This document shows positions 34,505-43,111 of a stretch of 64,000 bases of DNA, in pieces. Within the stretch, counting starts at the first letter, position 1; every line of letters starts with the position of its first letter. The DNA is from Clostridium sp. 12(A) (lineage in GTDB: Bacteria; Bacillota; Clostridia; Lachnospirales; Lachnospiraceae): contig JAGI01000002.1 of the NCBI GenBank assembly GCA_000526575.1, positions 2,713,501-2,777,500 of the forward strand. The letters are read 5' to 3'. The notes under the pieces were generated by a model. That model searched no databases and was not told the DNA's origin. It saw only the letters and a list, made by a program, of their open reading frames with translations. The position numbers were made by a program, and so were the translations under genes.

Positions 34505-36979
34505 CTATTCCCGAAGCAGCCCACAGACAAAGTCATTTCCCCGTTCTGCAAAGAAGGAAGAGGCGTCGTTAATCCCCATCTTCTGGCTGTCTCCGGTGGA
34601 TGGATTATAAAGAGTTACGTTGTACTGATCGTAGCCCGATATGAGAAGGTATCCCCCCTGACCGGTATACGCTGCCACCGGGCAGCCCTTGCCTACAAAG
34701 TACAGCACCTGGTTTAAGGTGCAGCCTCTGGCATCGATCATAAGAACGCCTTCCCGCAGGGTTCTTTCTCCGTCAAAATCCTCTAGATTTTGTAAAAATA
34801 CAGCTCCATTTTTCATGGGATCCTTCATGTTTCGAATGGGTGGACGATTGACACGGCTCCATAAAATCTCCTGATTTTGATCGGTTACCACGCCCATTCT
34901 GTCAAAGGCCAGGGCCAGAGCATCGGTAAAATCTCTTCTGCTTCCAAGAAAATGGCTTCCGCTGTAAGCATAGTAGCGGTTTTCTCTGGTCTTTTGATTG
35001 CCCTTTAATTCCACCACTTCTGTGGTTTCATAGGCCACCTTCTTTGGCACTGTGATTCTTACCTCTTTGCTTTGGGTGTCCTTGGAAAGCTGGATAAAAT
35101 AAATCTTTTTCCGGTCCTGTGTCGCAGCGGAGCCGACTCCTTCTATTTCATCATTGGTGATTTCCTGATTGCAGACAATGGTATCCCGCTTGGACGCAGC
35201 ATAAGACTGGTCTTCTGACTTAGCTACCTGGGTCAGATGAATTCGGCTGTCATCCACAGATACATCGGAAATATAAACATTCTCCTGCTCATACTCCTTT
35301 AAAATCTTTCCGGTCTGGTCCATAATCTCGATTCGGTGCATAGGGGCGTCCAGTATTCTGCCGTTTTCCATCCATTTGTCGCCTTCATTTGCGATACCAT
35401 AGATAAAATCATCTCCAACAAAACCTAAGGGGCGGTATAAATCATTATCTCCCCCTGCAATCTCCCGTTTGATTCCAGTGTCAAGATTCATGAGGTGAAT
35501 CACTCCTGCCCCGTAGATGTCGCTTCCTTCCTGCCATGCAAAATGGCGTTCCGTTCCGCTGACTGCATAGCCGCCTTCCATGAGGGAATCTGCAAGAACC
35601 ATATATTCGTTGCTGTTTAAGTCAATTCCATATACCGACCGGTCAGCCATTAAATAAAGCATTCCATTGCTTCCTAGATGAGCCAGTTGATCCATATCCT
35701 CTTTTAGCATCTCATAGGATAAGGTAATTGGAGTAAAGAAACGTTCCTCAATGGCATTGTTCTGGCTGCTGTACTGATACATGGCTATTCCCATGCTTCC
35801 CTCGTGGATTCCACGGTTCATGTATCCGTATACCAGGAAATTCACATCTCCATTGTCACCCACGGAAAGAATCTTGATATCATGCTGGTCATACCCGCTT
35901 CGGATGCGGTCATCTTCTTTGCTTCGGAAGGAAAATACCTTAACTCCGTGCTCTCCCTTCTGGTCAAAGGTCCAAAGATCCCGGTTTACTACATAGGCAA
36001 TCTGGTTTCCCGACGGACTTTTTGCAGTCCGTACCTCTTCCGGGTCAATGATTCCAAGAAGAATCCGTTTTCCGGCAAAAAGCTCTCTCTGCCCTGAAAA
36101 GACCTGGCTGGTATCCCGGTTAAAATCCATGAGATAAATTCTGCGGCTGTCCCACTTCATGGTGAAGCTGTCCTCCACTTCATAAATCTCCCTGGAATCC
36201 CCCTCCCCTCTGGCTACCTGGTATTTTAGCTGGACGCTGCACATAATCCCGTTTAAATCCTTAAGGGTTGCCTGAATATCCCCCACAGGAGTAACAGAAA
36301 GACCGCCCCAGGTCAGCTGGGAAAAGCTGGAACGTATGGAAACATGGCTAAGAGAGCTGTTATCCTCTGTATCATTGCTTTCCAGATAGGTGGTAAGCTC
36401 CTTGGCCTGCTCGTAATTAAAAGTCTTCGTGGTAAAATCAACTGCAAAATCAATCATATCCTTGGCATTGCTGTTGTCTGTCCACATGATTCTTGTATAG
36501 TAAAGGAGACTTCCTTTGCTTGATGTATCCAGATCGAGGACGAGCAAGTATTCCTTGTCCTTTGTTAACAGATTCTGGATTGGAAGAGAAACAGAAACAC
36601 CATCATCCCCCTGATTCCAGGTCTCAACGGTTGTCCGCTCTACCAGCCGTTCCATATCAAGACTGCGGACTTCATAGCTGATTCCATTGATGCTGCCGCT
36701 GTAATCTGAGATCTGAAGGTTTAAAGAACGGTCAGCAGGTAAAAGGGTAAGGGCTTCCCTGGAAACGGTCTGCTTCATGTCCTGCGTGTAGCCGTGAAGC
36801 AGATTCATCTTTCTGCCATACATATCGGTATAAACAACGGGGAGAGAGGCCTCATCCATGGAGGTGTAGACCATAACATCTTTTTTTTCCGTTGTTTTTT
36901 GGTTCCAAACAAAATAAACTGCGGTGGCTGCTACAAAAACCGCAGATAACACCGCAATTTTCTTAATCATTCGATTCAT
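34505..36979 (-). CDS. Large membrane-anchored extracytoplasmic protein, propeller-like with a C39-like C-terminus
   Basis: 824 residues. One N-terminal membrane helix (about 7-25) follows a short basic tail, so most of the protein is outside. Residues 300-620 contain repeated short beta blocks with alternating Asp/Gly turns, suggesting a propeller. The last 90 residues, around LNQVLYFVGKGCPVAAY and GYLLISGYDQYNVTLYNP, resemble a C39-like peptidase fold. The usual catalytic His before the YLLISGYD strand is missing, so peptidase activity is doubtful. No characterised homologue was recognised. It stands alone between murA and the iron importer. Confidence 0.6.
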   Translation of the reverse strand: MNRMIKKIAVLSAVFVAATAVYFVWNQKTTEKKDVMVYTSMDEASLPVVYTDMYGRKMNLLHGYTQDMKQTVSREALTLLPADRSLNLQISDYSGSINGISYEVRSLDMERLVERTTVETWNQGDDGVSVSLPIQNLLTKDKEYLLVLDLDTSSKGSLLYYTRIMWTDNSNAKDMIDFAVDFTTKTFNYEQAKELTTYLESNDTEDNSSLSHVSIRSSFSQLTWGGLSVTPVGDIQATLKDLNGIMCSVQLKYQVARGEGDSREIYEVEDSFTMKWDSRRIYLMDFNRDTSQVFSGQRELFAGKRILLGIIDPEEVRTAKSPSGNQIAYVVNRDLWTFDQKGEHGVKVFSFRSKEDDRIRSGYDQHDIKILSVGDNGDVNFLVYGYMNRGIHEGSMGIAMYQYSSQNNAIEERFFTPITLSYEMLKEDMDQLAHLGSNGMLYLMADRSVYGIDLNSNEYMVLADSLMEGGYAVSGTERHFAWQEGSDIYGAGVIHLMNLDTGIKREIAGGDNDLYRPLGFVGDDFIYGIANEGDKWMENGRILDAPMHRIEIMDQTGKILKEYEQENVYISDVSVDDSRIHLTQVAKSEDQSYAASKRDTIVCNQEITNDEIEGVGSAATQDRKKIYFIQLSKDTQSKEVRITVPKKVAYETTEVVELKGNQKTRENRYYAYSGSHFLGSRRDFTDALALAFDRMGVVTDQNQEILWSRVNRPPIRNMKDPMKNGAVFLQNLEDFDGERTLREGVLMIDARGCTLNQVLYFVGKGCPVAAYTGQGGYLLISGYDQYNVTLYNPSTGDSQKMGINDASSFFAERGNDFVCGLLRE

Positions 36980-37176
36980 ATGAAAACTTCCTTTGACTTT
37001 ACTTTCTATCTTATTATTCTATACAATTATAACCAAAACTACAATGAAAACTTTCTTAAACATTCGTAAATGCGGAGACTTTTAGGAATGCCGTAAATTC
37101 TTTAAGGAAGAGCGGGGATAAAGGAAAGGACTGAATGGATTAATTTAAGACAGGTAATTGGGAAAATAATAAGAAA

Positions 37177-37228
37177 AACGTCTTGAACGGATTCTGAATT
37201 GGGTGACCTCAATTCCGTTACAAGACGT
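37177..37228 (-). terminator. Long hairpin terminator after the metal-chelate binding protein
   Basis: ACGTCTTG-AACGGA arms (37178-37191 and 37214-37228) pair with one bulge, with an inner AATTG/CAATT stem, followed on the minus strand by TTTTTC. It lies about 80 bases past the stop at 37309. The rest of the 36980-37308 gap holds only the A/T-rich upstream region of the 824-residue protein, with no further feature seen. Confidence 0.7.
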
Positions 37229-37308
37229 ATTTTCGTGATGCTTCTTTCGTCTGCCCGCATCGGCAAGGCAAAATTTTGAGCATGTGCATGAGACCTTTTT
37301 AACTGGCT

Positions 37309-38346
37309 TTATTTCATCAGGTCCGGATACATTTCTTTGGCAAGCTGCTCTACACCATCTAAAATCTGGTAGCTGAATCCCCAGAAGTGACTGAAGTCAA
37401 TAATGTAAATCTGGCGGTTTTTCACTGCAGTAAGTGACTGTAATGCAGGCATTTCATAAATGGAAGCAACCGATTCCTCTGCATCAGGGCCGCCGGTATA
37501 ACGGGAGATGAGAAGGATATCAGGATTGGTTGAAACAAGCTGCTCCAGGGTGATTTCACCGGCTGCATCTTTAAAAGCGTTATCCAGCTTTATGATATTG
37601 AGGGCATCGTTTTGATAGGTGTCAGTGGTTCCCGCATACGTAGATACGTTGCCATCGCTGTAGGATATATAGCCATACTTAAGGGGCTCCACCTCTTTCA
37701 TTTTCGTTTCCAGCTGGCTTATTCTGGTATGGAGGCTGTCTGCAAAGGCGGTAGCTTTATCTTCTGCATGAAATATCTTTCCTATCTCATCAATGTCTTT
37801 GAACAATGCGTCAAGCTTGGCTCCCTTTTGACAGGCATTAAAGATATACGTATTGACGCCCAATGAATTCAACTCATCAACTGTACCCACGCCCCATTCT
37901 GAATCCGCAAACAGGTCACCTCGTCCCATGACAAGATCGGGGTTTGCACCAAGGGTTATTTCTTTTCCCACATATTTTTCATTGAGTACGGGAATTTTCG
38001 AAAATTCTTCCTTGATATCTTCTTCCGTTGCTCCATAAAGAGCAGCAACACCCACCATGGAATCTGTAAGCCCCAGGCGGATCAACAGTTCAGCCGTGGA
38101 CTGATTGTTAGCGACTACACGGGTGGGAGCAGCCTTAAATACCTGGTCCTTTGGTGACCACACGCCATCACTTATGCTGTAATTGGATATGGTTAAGGGA
38201 TAGGCTGAGGAATCAGAGGTCTGTTCCTTTGCCGTTTCATTTTCTTTATTGGCAGTGGGGGATTTTGAGGCGCATCCTGCCACTCCTGTGGTCATTAGTG
38301 CAAGCATCGAAATGCCCATAAGTTGTTTTTTCCAAGTGAAATTCAA
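37309..38346 (-). CDS. Iron-siderophore/haem-type ABC binding lipoprotein
   Basis: 345 residues, PF01497-type (FecB/BtuF class). The signal peptide ends in the lipobox VAGC-A and is followed by a Ser/Lys/Glu-rich linker. Characteristic blocks are TRVVANNQSTAELLIRLGL near residue 75, LGANPDLVMGRGD near 150 and NPDILLISRYTGGP near 275. Divergent from the permease and ATPase genes. Both promoters carry the same inverted repeat, so the three genes form one regulated importer. Iron-chelate is favoured by the DtxR-like operators, but cobalamin or another chelate is not excluded. Confidence 0.88.
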   Translation of the reverse strand: MNFTWKKQLMGISMLALMTTGVAGCASKSPTANKENETAKEQTSDSSAYPLTISNYSISDGVWSPKDQVFKAAPTRVVANNQSTAELLIRLGLTDSMVGVAALYGATEEDIKEEFSKIPVLNEKYVGKEITLGANPDLVMGRGDLFADSEWGVGTVDELNSLGVNTYIFNACQKGAKLDALFKDIDEIGKIFHAEDKATAFADSLHTRISQLETKMKEVEPLKYGYISYSDGNVSTYAGTTDTYQNDALNIIKLDNAFKDAAGEITLEQLVSTNPDILLISRYTGGPDAEESVASIYEMPALQSLTAVKNRQIYIIDFSHFWGFSYQILDGVEQLAKEMYPDLMK

Positions 38347-38372
38347 TGGTATCTCTCCTTTTAGCTGGATTA

Positions 38373-38427
38373 TAAGTTAGTTACGTCTAACTTACCAAAT
38401 ATACAATAGAACGAGACAATTTGTCAA
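38373..38427 (-). promoter_or_regulatory. Promoter and DtxR-like operator of the binding-protein gene
   Basis: Minus strand TTGACA (38422-38427), 18-bp spacer, TATATT (38398-38403). Directly downstream is an inverted repeat TAAGTTAG-N6-CTAACTTA (38373-38394), overlapping the transcription start. The arms resemble the TTAGGTTAG half-site of DtxR/IdeR regulators rather than a Fur box. Confidence 0.65.
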
Positions 38428-38472
38428 CCAGTTATAAAAAGTTTTCTCTTACTTTAAGAGTCGCCCTTTTTA

Positions 38473-38527
38473 TTGACAGCCGTATTTGGGTGTGTTATAT
38501 TGAACTTTGGTTAGATTTAACTAACTT
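38473..38527 (+). promoter_or_regulatory. Promoter and DtxR-like operator of the permease-ATPase operon
   Basis: Plus strand TTGACA (38473-38478), 17-bp spacer, TATATT (38496-38501). The inverted repeat GTTAG-N6-CTAAC within 38509-38527 covers the start site. It matches the operator on the other strand in arm sequence and 6-base spacer. Confidence 0.65.
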
Positions 38528-38564
38528 TTTTAAAAAATGCACCAATTACTAAGGAGTCATAAGC

Positions 38565-39668
38565 ATGAAGTCACAAAATAGCATCACCCCAGGTTTTCGT
38601 AATAAGGGAAGAGTTCAACAAAAATCATTTGTCATGTTGATCATCTTCCTGATTGTTTTTATAGTATTTTCCATTGGCTGTTCGGTTTCCATCGGACAAG
38701 TTACCATCTCCCTTGGGGATACCTTTCGCATCTTACTTTATAAAAGCTCTGGTATGAGACTTGGCTCTTTGGATGGGATAGCTCAGGCTTCCTTTGCCGA
38801 TATTATCTGGCATATCCGTATGCCCCGGGCTTTGATGTCCATGCTTATTGGCGCCGGACTTTCCCTGTGCGGCGTAGTCATTCAAGCCTCCGTACAGAAC
38901 CCTCTGGCAGACCCTTATATCCTGGGCATTTCCTCTGGAGGCGCATTAGGCGCTACATTTGCCATTATGCTTGGCTTTAGCATTCCCGGAGTACTGGGAC
39001 AGATGGGAGTTGCGGCTTGGGCCTTTTTAGGGGCATTTGGAGCTGCACTTTTAGTGCTTGCCATTGCAAATGTAAAGGGCAAGGTAACCTCAGTGAAGCT
39101 TGTACTTGCAGGCATGGTAATCAATGCACTCTGCAATTCCTTTTCTAACTTTATTGTTTATTTTGCAAACAATTCAGAAGGCATTAAAACAGTTACGTTC
39201 TGGACCATGGGAAGCATAGCATCTGCGACATGGGACAAGCTGCCTCTGGTGGCAGTCAGTATCTGCGCTGCGTCCCTTTTCTTCTTAACTCAGTCCAGGA
39301 TTCTGAATACCATGCTGCTGGGAAGTGAAGCGGCTGTTACCCTGGGAATCTCCCTAAATCGGTATCTTCGCATCTTCATGCTGGTTTCTGCATTTGTTAC
39401 TGGAATTATCGTTGCCAGCTGCGGTACCATCGGTTTTGTAGGACTGATCATTCCCCATATTGTGAGAGGTGTCATGGGTTCCGACCACAAAAGACTGGTT
39501 CCGGTATCTATTTTGTTTGGTTCTGTCTTCCTGATCTGGGCCGACATTTTGGCACGTACCCTGATCCCTCAGAGTGAGCTGCCCATTGGAATTATTACAT
39601 CCATGATCGGGGCTCCCATGTTTTTGTACATGCTGATGAAAAAGGGCTATGGCTTTGGAGGTAAATAA
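38565..39668 (+). CDS. FecCD-family ABC permease
   Basis: 367 residues with about ten membrane helices. FecCD blocks seen: WHIRMPRALMSMLIGAGLSL near residue 85, QNPLADPYILGISSGGALGA near 112, GTIGFVGLIIPHIVR near 285 and a C-terminal GAPMFLYMLMKK. The ATG at 38565 follows a TAAGGAG site. It is followed by the ATPase gene one base after its stop codon. It forms the membrane channel for the metal-chelate importer. Confidence 0.93.
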   Translation: MKSQNSITPGFRNKGRVQQKSFVMLIIFLIVFIVFSIGCSVSIGQVTISLGDTFRILLYKSSGMRLGSLDGIAQASFADIIWHIRMPRALMSMLIGAGLSLCGVVIQASVQNPLADPYILGISSGGALGATFAIMLGFSIPGVLGQMGVAAWAFLGAFGAALLVLAIANVKGKVTSVKLVLAGMVINALCNSFSNFIVYFANNSEGIKTVTFWTMGSIASATWDKLPLVAVSICAASLFFLTQSRILNTMLLGSEAAVTLGISLNRYLRIFMLVSAFVTGIIVASCGTIGFVGLIIPHIVRGVMGSDHKRLVPVSILFGSVFLIWADILARTLIPQSELPIGIITSMIGAPMFLYMLMKKGYGFGGK

Positions 39669-39669
39669 A

Positions 39670-40437
39670 ATGGAACTTAGAGCAGAAAATATGATCGTTA
39701 CATTGGCGAACACGGATATTGTAAACGATATTTCGATTAAAGTGAAAAACAAACAGTTCGTAGGTTTAATAGGCCCTAATGGATGCGGGAAGTCTACACT
39801 CCTTAAGAGCATTTACAAGGTCATTAAACCGAAAAAGGGAAGCATTTACTTAGGCGATCTGGACGTTCTGAATTCAGAACCTCTTTCAGTCTCCCGTATT
39901 ATGGGTGTTGTTGGTCAGTTTAATGATTTAAGCTTTGATTTTACCGTGGAGGAAATGGTTTTAATGGGCCGGACTCCCCATAAAAAGTTTATGGAGCGGG
40001 ATACCGAAGAAGATTATAAGATTGTGAGGGAAGCTCTCAATAAAGTCAGTCTGACCGGATATGAGGATAGGAGCTATCTCACCTTATCCGGTGGTGAAAA
40101 ACAGCGTGTGATCCTGGCACGTGCCATTGCACAACAGCCTTCCTTTCTTGTGATGGATGAGCCAACCAATCATTTAGATATTAAATATCAGCTTCAGATC
40201 TTATCCATTGTAAAGCAAATGAATATCGGCACCCTTGCTGCCCTTCATGATCTGGAGCTCGCTGCGGAGTACTGTGATTATCTCTATGTCATGAAGCAAG
40301 GTAAGCTCATGGCTCAGGGCACGCCAAAGGAGCTGCTGACAAGCACGCTGATTCGTGAGGTTTATGATGTTTCCTGTGAAATCTATACAAATCCCGTGAC
40401 TGGGGAGCTTGGCATTGCCTATATGCCATTTTCATGA
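39670..40437 (+). CDS. ABC ATPase of the metal-chelate importer
   Basis: 255 residues from ATG 39670 (GGAGG 8 bases upstream, inside the permease end). Walker A GPNGCGKSTL near residue 38, Q-loop in VVGQFNDLSF, signature LSGGEKQRV near 138, Walker B FLVMDEPTNHLD near 160, and switch His in LAALHDLELA. Length and sequence are typical of FecE/FhuC partners. A bidirectional terminator follows. Confidence 0.94.
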   Translation: MELRAENMIVTLANTDIVNDISIKVKNKQFVGLIGPNGCGKSTLLKSIYKVIKPKKGSIYLGDLDVLNSEPLSVSRIMGVVGQFNDLSFDFTVEEMVLMGRTPHKKFMERDTEEDYKIVREALNKVSLTGYEDRSYLTLSGGEKQRVILARAIAQQPSFLVMDEPTNHLDIKYQLQILSIVKQMNIGTLAALHDLELAAEYCDYLYVMKQGKLMAQGTPKELLTSTLIREVYDVSCEIYTNPVTGELGIAYMPFS

Positions 40438-40497
40438 GATTCATAGAGTTTTGATTGATCGATTATGGTGCTTATACGGGAGCTGTTTCTATCATAT

Positions 40498-40549
40498 AAA
40501 AAGGTGTGTTTCATCACTAACTTAAGTTAGAGGGAAACACACCTTTTTA
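40498..40549. terminator. Bidirectional terminator with an inner CTAACTTAAGTTAG palindrome
   Basis: Outer stem AAAAGGTGTGTTT/AAACACACCTTTT with A and T runs on both sides, between the ATPase gene (ends 40437) and the repeat protein (ends 40552). The loop contains the 14-bp palindrome CTAACTTAAGTTAG, whose half resembles the operator arms at 38373 and 38509. Confidence 0.85.
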
Positions 40550-40551
40550 TA

Positions 40552-41304
40552 TTATCTACAACGACCTGATGCACATCTTCTGCGATGCATCTCATTGACC
40601 AGCAGGACAGAAACCACATCGGTTAGCCACCGATTATTCTTCGGTCCTGGAGGTCCCCAGTTTGGTCCCCACGGTGGGCCCCAGGGCTGATTTGGTCCCC
40701 AGGGCTTACCACATGGCGGTCCCCAGGGATTTCCACAACCTGGTTTCTTTCCTGGTGGCGGTCCCCATGGACCCCAGGGATTTTTCGGTCCCGGCGGCGG
40801 CCCCCACGGGCCCCAAGGGCGGTTTGGCCCCGGATTCGGCCCCCAGGGCGGGCCCCAGGGTTGATTCGGTCCCCAGGAGGAGTTGTTTTGCTTTGAAAGC
40901 CGTTCAAGGGCTTCCGCTTCCTCTCCCCATTCTTCAATCTCTACGGTAGATTGAAAGGGATCAAGGGCTTCACTGCCTGCTTCTGGTTCTTCCTCCTCTG
41001 ACAGAATGCCATCGTTAAGTATCTGGCTGCATATGGAATCGCAAATCTGGTTGATTAAAATACGGTCCGGATATTCATCATACATTGGACTGTTCTTATA
41101 ATCCAGGTGATCACATGCAGAAACCACGTACTCCTGCAGACGTTTCATGTATCCTGGGTACATTCCCTGCAAGTATTCCAAATCCTGTACAATGAAATCC
41201 TTGCTTTCCAGGGGACCCCCGTCAGGGATTATGTCACCGGACATCATATCCTGCTCCATCTGTCCCATATCGTCACCATAAGTATAATCCGAGTTATTGG
41301 GCAC
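40552..41304 (-). CDS. Trp-Gly-Pro repeat protein, possible spore-coat or surface protein
   Basis: About 250 residues. Residues 1-140 are acidic, with helical stretches such as QDLEYLQGMYPGYMKRLQEY. Residues 145-230 are a low-complexity run of WGP-type repeats (PWGPPWGPN, PWGPWGPPPG) rich in Pro, Gly, Trp and Asn. The tail is basic and Cys-containing (RRRCASGRCR). The chosen start is the GTG at 41304, 11 bases after GGGAG; the GTG at 41316 overlaps that site. No signal peptide. Similar Pro/Gly-rich proteins occur in clostridial spore coats, but that role is only a guess. Confidence 0.6.
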   Translation of the reverse strand: MPNNSDYTYGDDMGQMEQDMMSGDIIPDGGPLESKDFIVQDLEYLQGMYPGYMKRLQEYVVSACDHLDYKNSPMYDEYPDRILINQICDSICSQILNDGILSEEEEPEAGSEALDPFQSTVEIEEWGEEAEALERLSKQNNSSWGPNQPWGPPWGPNPGPNRPWGPWGPPPGPKNPWGPWGPPPGKKPGCGNPWGPPCGKPWGPNQPWGPPWGPNWGPPGPKNNRWLTDVVSVLLVNEMHRRRCASGRCR

Positions 41305-41380
41305 GGTTGTTCTCACTCCCTGCTATAAACTTATACAACACATAGTATGCTATCCGGGATTTTAAAGTGCGCATTTTGAC

Positions 41381-41429
41381 AAAAAAAAGATATATTTCTG
41401 ATCATTCCAATCATCAGAAATACATCTTT
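41381..41429 (-). terminator. Terminator of nucleotidyltransferase copy B
   Basis: A 17-base arm AAAGATATATTTCTGAT pairs with ATCAGAAATACATCTTT with one mismatch, followed on the minus strand by eight T. Confidence 0.85.
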
Positions 41430-41446
41430 CTTCATTCCTTGTTCCC

Positions 41447-42367
41447 TTAAAACAATGGAGTTTTGTAAACTCCTTCCGAAATCAGGGCTTTAATCGATGC
41501 TGCAACTGCTTCTTTGTCTTCCTTATAGGTAACACCGAACCATCGGTCCTTTGTTTCAAGAACACGTACCTTTGCTTCATGATTCTGGACAAGCTTGTCA
41601 ATGATTTTCGGAAGCAGATATTCAGACTTTATATCTCCTTCTTTCACTTCATTTAAAAAAACTGGAAAGCCTCTTTCTAGCTCTTCTAAAAACTCCGGTG
41701 ACAGCCCCCACATATTCATGGAAACATTCTGGGTCAGAGGAACGAGGACTGTTTCTCCTCCATCCCGTCTTCCTTTTGCTTCTTCACCGCTTCTTTGAAG
41801 CTCATATGTTTCGGTCACTTCCTTTAAGATTCCGTTCTCGTCTACCTGACATATTCCACGGGTCACTCCACCGTTTTCGCTTAAGGTGTTGCCAAGGACA
41901 AATCCGGCCATACAGATATCATAAGGGGTTGCCTCTGTGTCCATGTGGTTTACCAGATAATCATGAATTTTAACAAAACCTTCTTTTCCGTAGTAATCGT
42001 CTGCATTAATGACAGCAAATGGTTCATGAATCACCTCTTTGGCACATAAGATGGCCTGGCCGGTCCCCCATGGTTTTGTCCGGTCTGCTGGCTTTGTAAA
42101 TCCCCGGGGAAGATCATCAAGCTCCTGATACGCATAGAAAACAGGCGCTACCTTTTCAATCCTTTTACCGATAATCTCTTTAAAATCGTGTTCAATGTCC
42201 TTGCGGATAATAAACACAATCTTATTAAATCCAGCTTCCAGTGCATCGTGAATGGAATAATCCATAATAATCTCACCATTTGGCCCTACAGGCTCCAGCT
42301 GCTTGATTCCACCCCCGAACCGGCTTCCAATACCAGCAGCCATAATAACTAATGACGTTGATTTCAT
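41447..42367 (-). CDS. Sugar nucleotidyltransferase-like protein (copy B)
   Basis: 306 residues from ATG 42367 (GGGAGAAG upstream). The nucleotide-binding signature LVIMAAGIGSRFGGGIKQ is at the N-terminus, INADDYYGKEGFVK near residue 115 and KDRWFGVTYKEDKEAV near the end. It is a full-length paralogue of the protein at 31595-32527, with an inserted Lys/Arg/Gly-rich loop near residue 190. The two copies probably act on related substrates. Sugar and nucleotide are unknown. Confidence 0.8.
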   Translation of the reverse strand: MKSTSLVIMAAGIGSRFGGGIKQLEPVGPNGEIIMDYSIHDALEAGFNKIVFIIRKDIEHDFKEIIGKRIEKVAPVFYAYQELDDLPRGFTKPADRTKPWGTGQAILCAKEVIHEPFAVINADDYYGKEGFVKIHDYLVNHMDTEATPYDICMAGFVLGNTLSENGGVTRGICQVDENGILKEVTETYELQRSGEEAKGRRDGGETVLVPLTQNVSMNMWGLSPEFLEELERGFPVFLNEVKEGDIKSEYLLPKIIDKLVQNHEAKVRVLETKDRWFGVTYKEDKEAVAASIKALISEGVYKTPLF

Positions 42368-42470
42368 GTATATCTTCTCCCTGTTCTGTTTTATCTGCCA
42401 TATAGTATACCACAAATTACTGTATCCATCTACAACATACGGCTTTTTACCCAGATTCTGGGATTACTTT

Positions 42471-42863
42471 CTACTTATTCTTCTGAATCATTCGGTGAAT
42501 CAGTGGCTGCATAAACGCTCCGGCCTTGACCCCAAAAATACCAACCACAACCGCAATGGGCTGAAACAGGTCTGAATACTTTCTTACTACCACTAAAAGG
42601 ACAGCAAACAGAATCATATAACGGGCCAGTGAGCTTGTGGCACTGAACATGACGGTAAACTTTTTACTCTGGGTCTTTAAACAAAGCTTGACCACTGCCG
42701 CCATGGAAAAAAACATAGCCAGGGATAAGACCATCCCTAACAAAAGTCCTGCAAATACAGACGGACGGGGATAAAGAATCAGTGCTAAAAGCAAAGCTGC
42801 TCCTGTAAAAATCCCGATTCCTGCTGCAACCTCAAGAGTCAGCTTCTTGTCCTCTTTTATCAT
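42471..42863 (-). CDS. AtpI-like small membrane protein
   Basis: 130 residues, four predicted membrane helices, starting MIKEDKKLTLEVAAG. The layout resembles ATP synthase subunit I, a helper for c-ring assembly or Mg transport. AGGAGG lies six bases before ATG 42863. No F-ATPase genes follow; the next gene is a nucleotidyltransferase. The family call is therefore by topology and weak sequence resemblance only. Confidence 0.55.
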   Translation of the reverse strand: MIKEDKKLTLEVAAGIGIFTGAALLLALILYPRPSVFAGLLLGMVLSLAMFFSMAAVVKLCLKTQSKKFTVMFSATSSLARYMILFAVLLVVVRKYSDLFQPIAVVVGIFGVKAGAFMQPLIHRMIQKNK

Positions 42864-42892
42864 AAAATGCCTCCTGCTTTCCCATGCCATAA

Positions 42893-42916
42893 AACCGCAG
42901 TTTAAAACATGCGGTT
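42893..42916 (-). terminator. Short terminator upstream of the AtpI-like gene
   Basis: AACCGCA/TGCGGTT 7-bp stem followed on the minus strand by TTTTATGG. It probably ends the MFS transcript. The remaining 42917-43111 stretch shows no gene. Confidence 0.5.
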
Positions 42917-43111
42917 CGAGTTCATGCAACTGATATTATACCCAATGGGCTGTAATTTGTCCATGGAAAAGGATTTCCTTCTCTGATGGAAATGGAAAAG
43001 ACCGCAGTCAAACAAACGAAATATAAAAAAGTCACACCGCAGGTTCGTACTCAGCTTTACATGCAGACCAGTCTGGTACAATACAGCCAAATCCTTATGT
43101 CACAGCCTCAA

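Noticed and set aside
40515..40531. Palindrome CTAACTTAAGTTAG as a third functional operator
   Set aside because: It lies in the loop of a terminator with no promoter nearby; the likeness to the iron operators is noted but not enough to call a site.
42930..43111. Gene in the gap between the AtpI-like and MFS genes
   Set aside because: The only frame (about 62 codons) has no ribosome site and no recognisable content.
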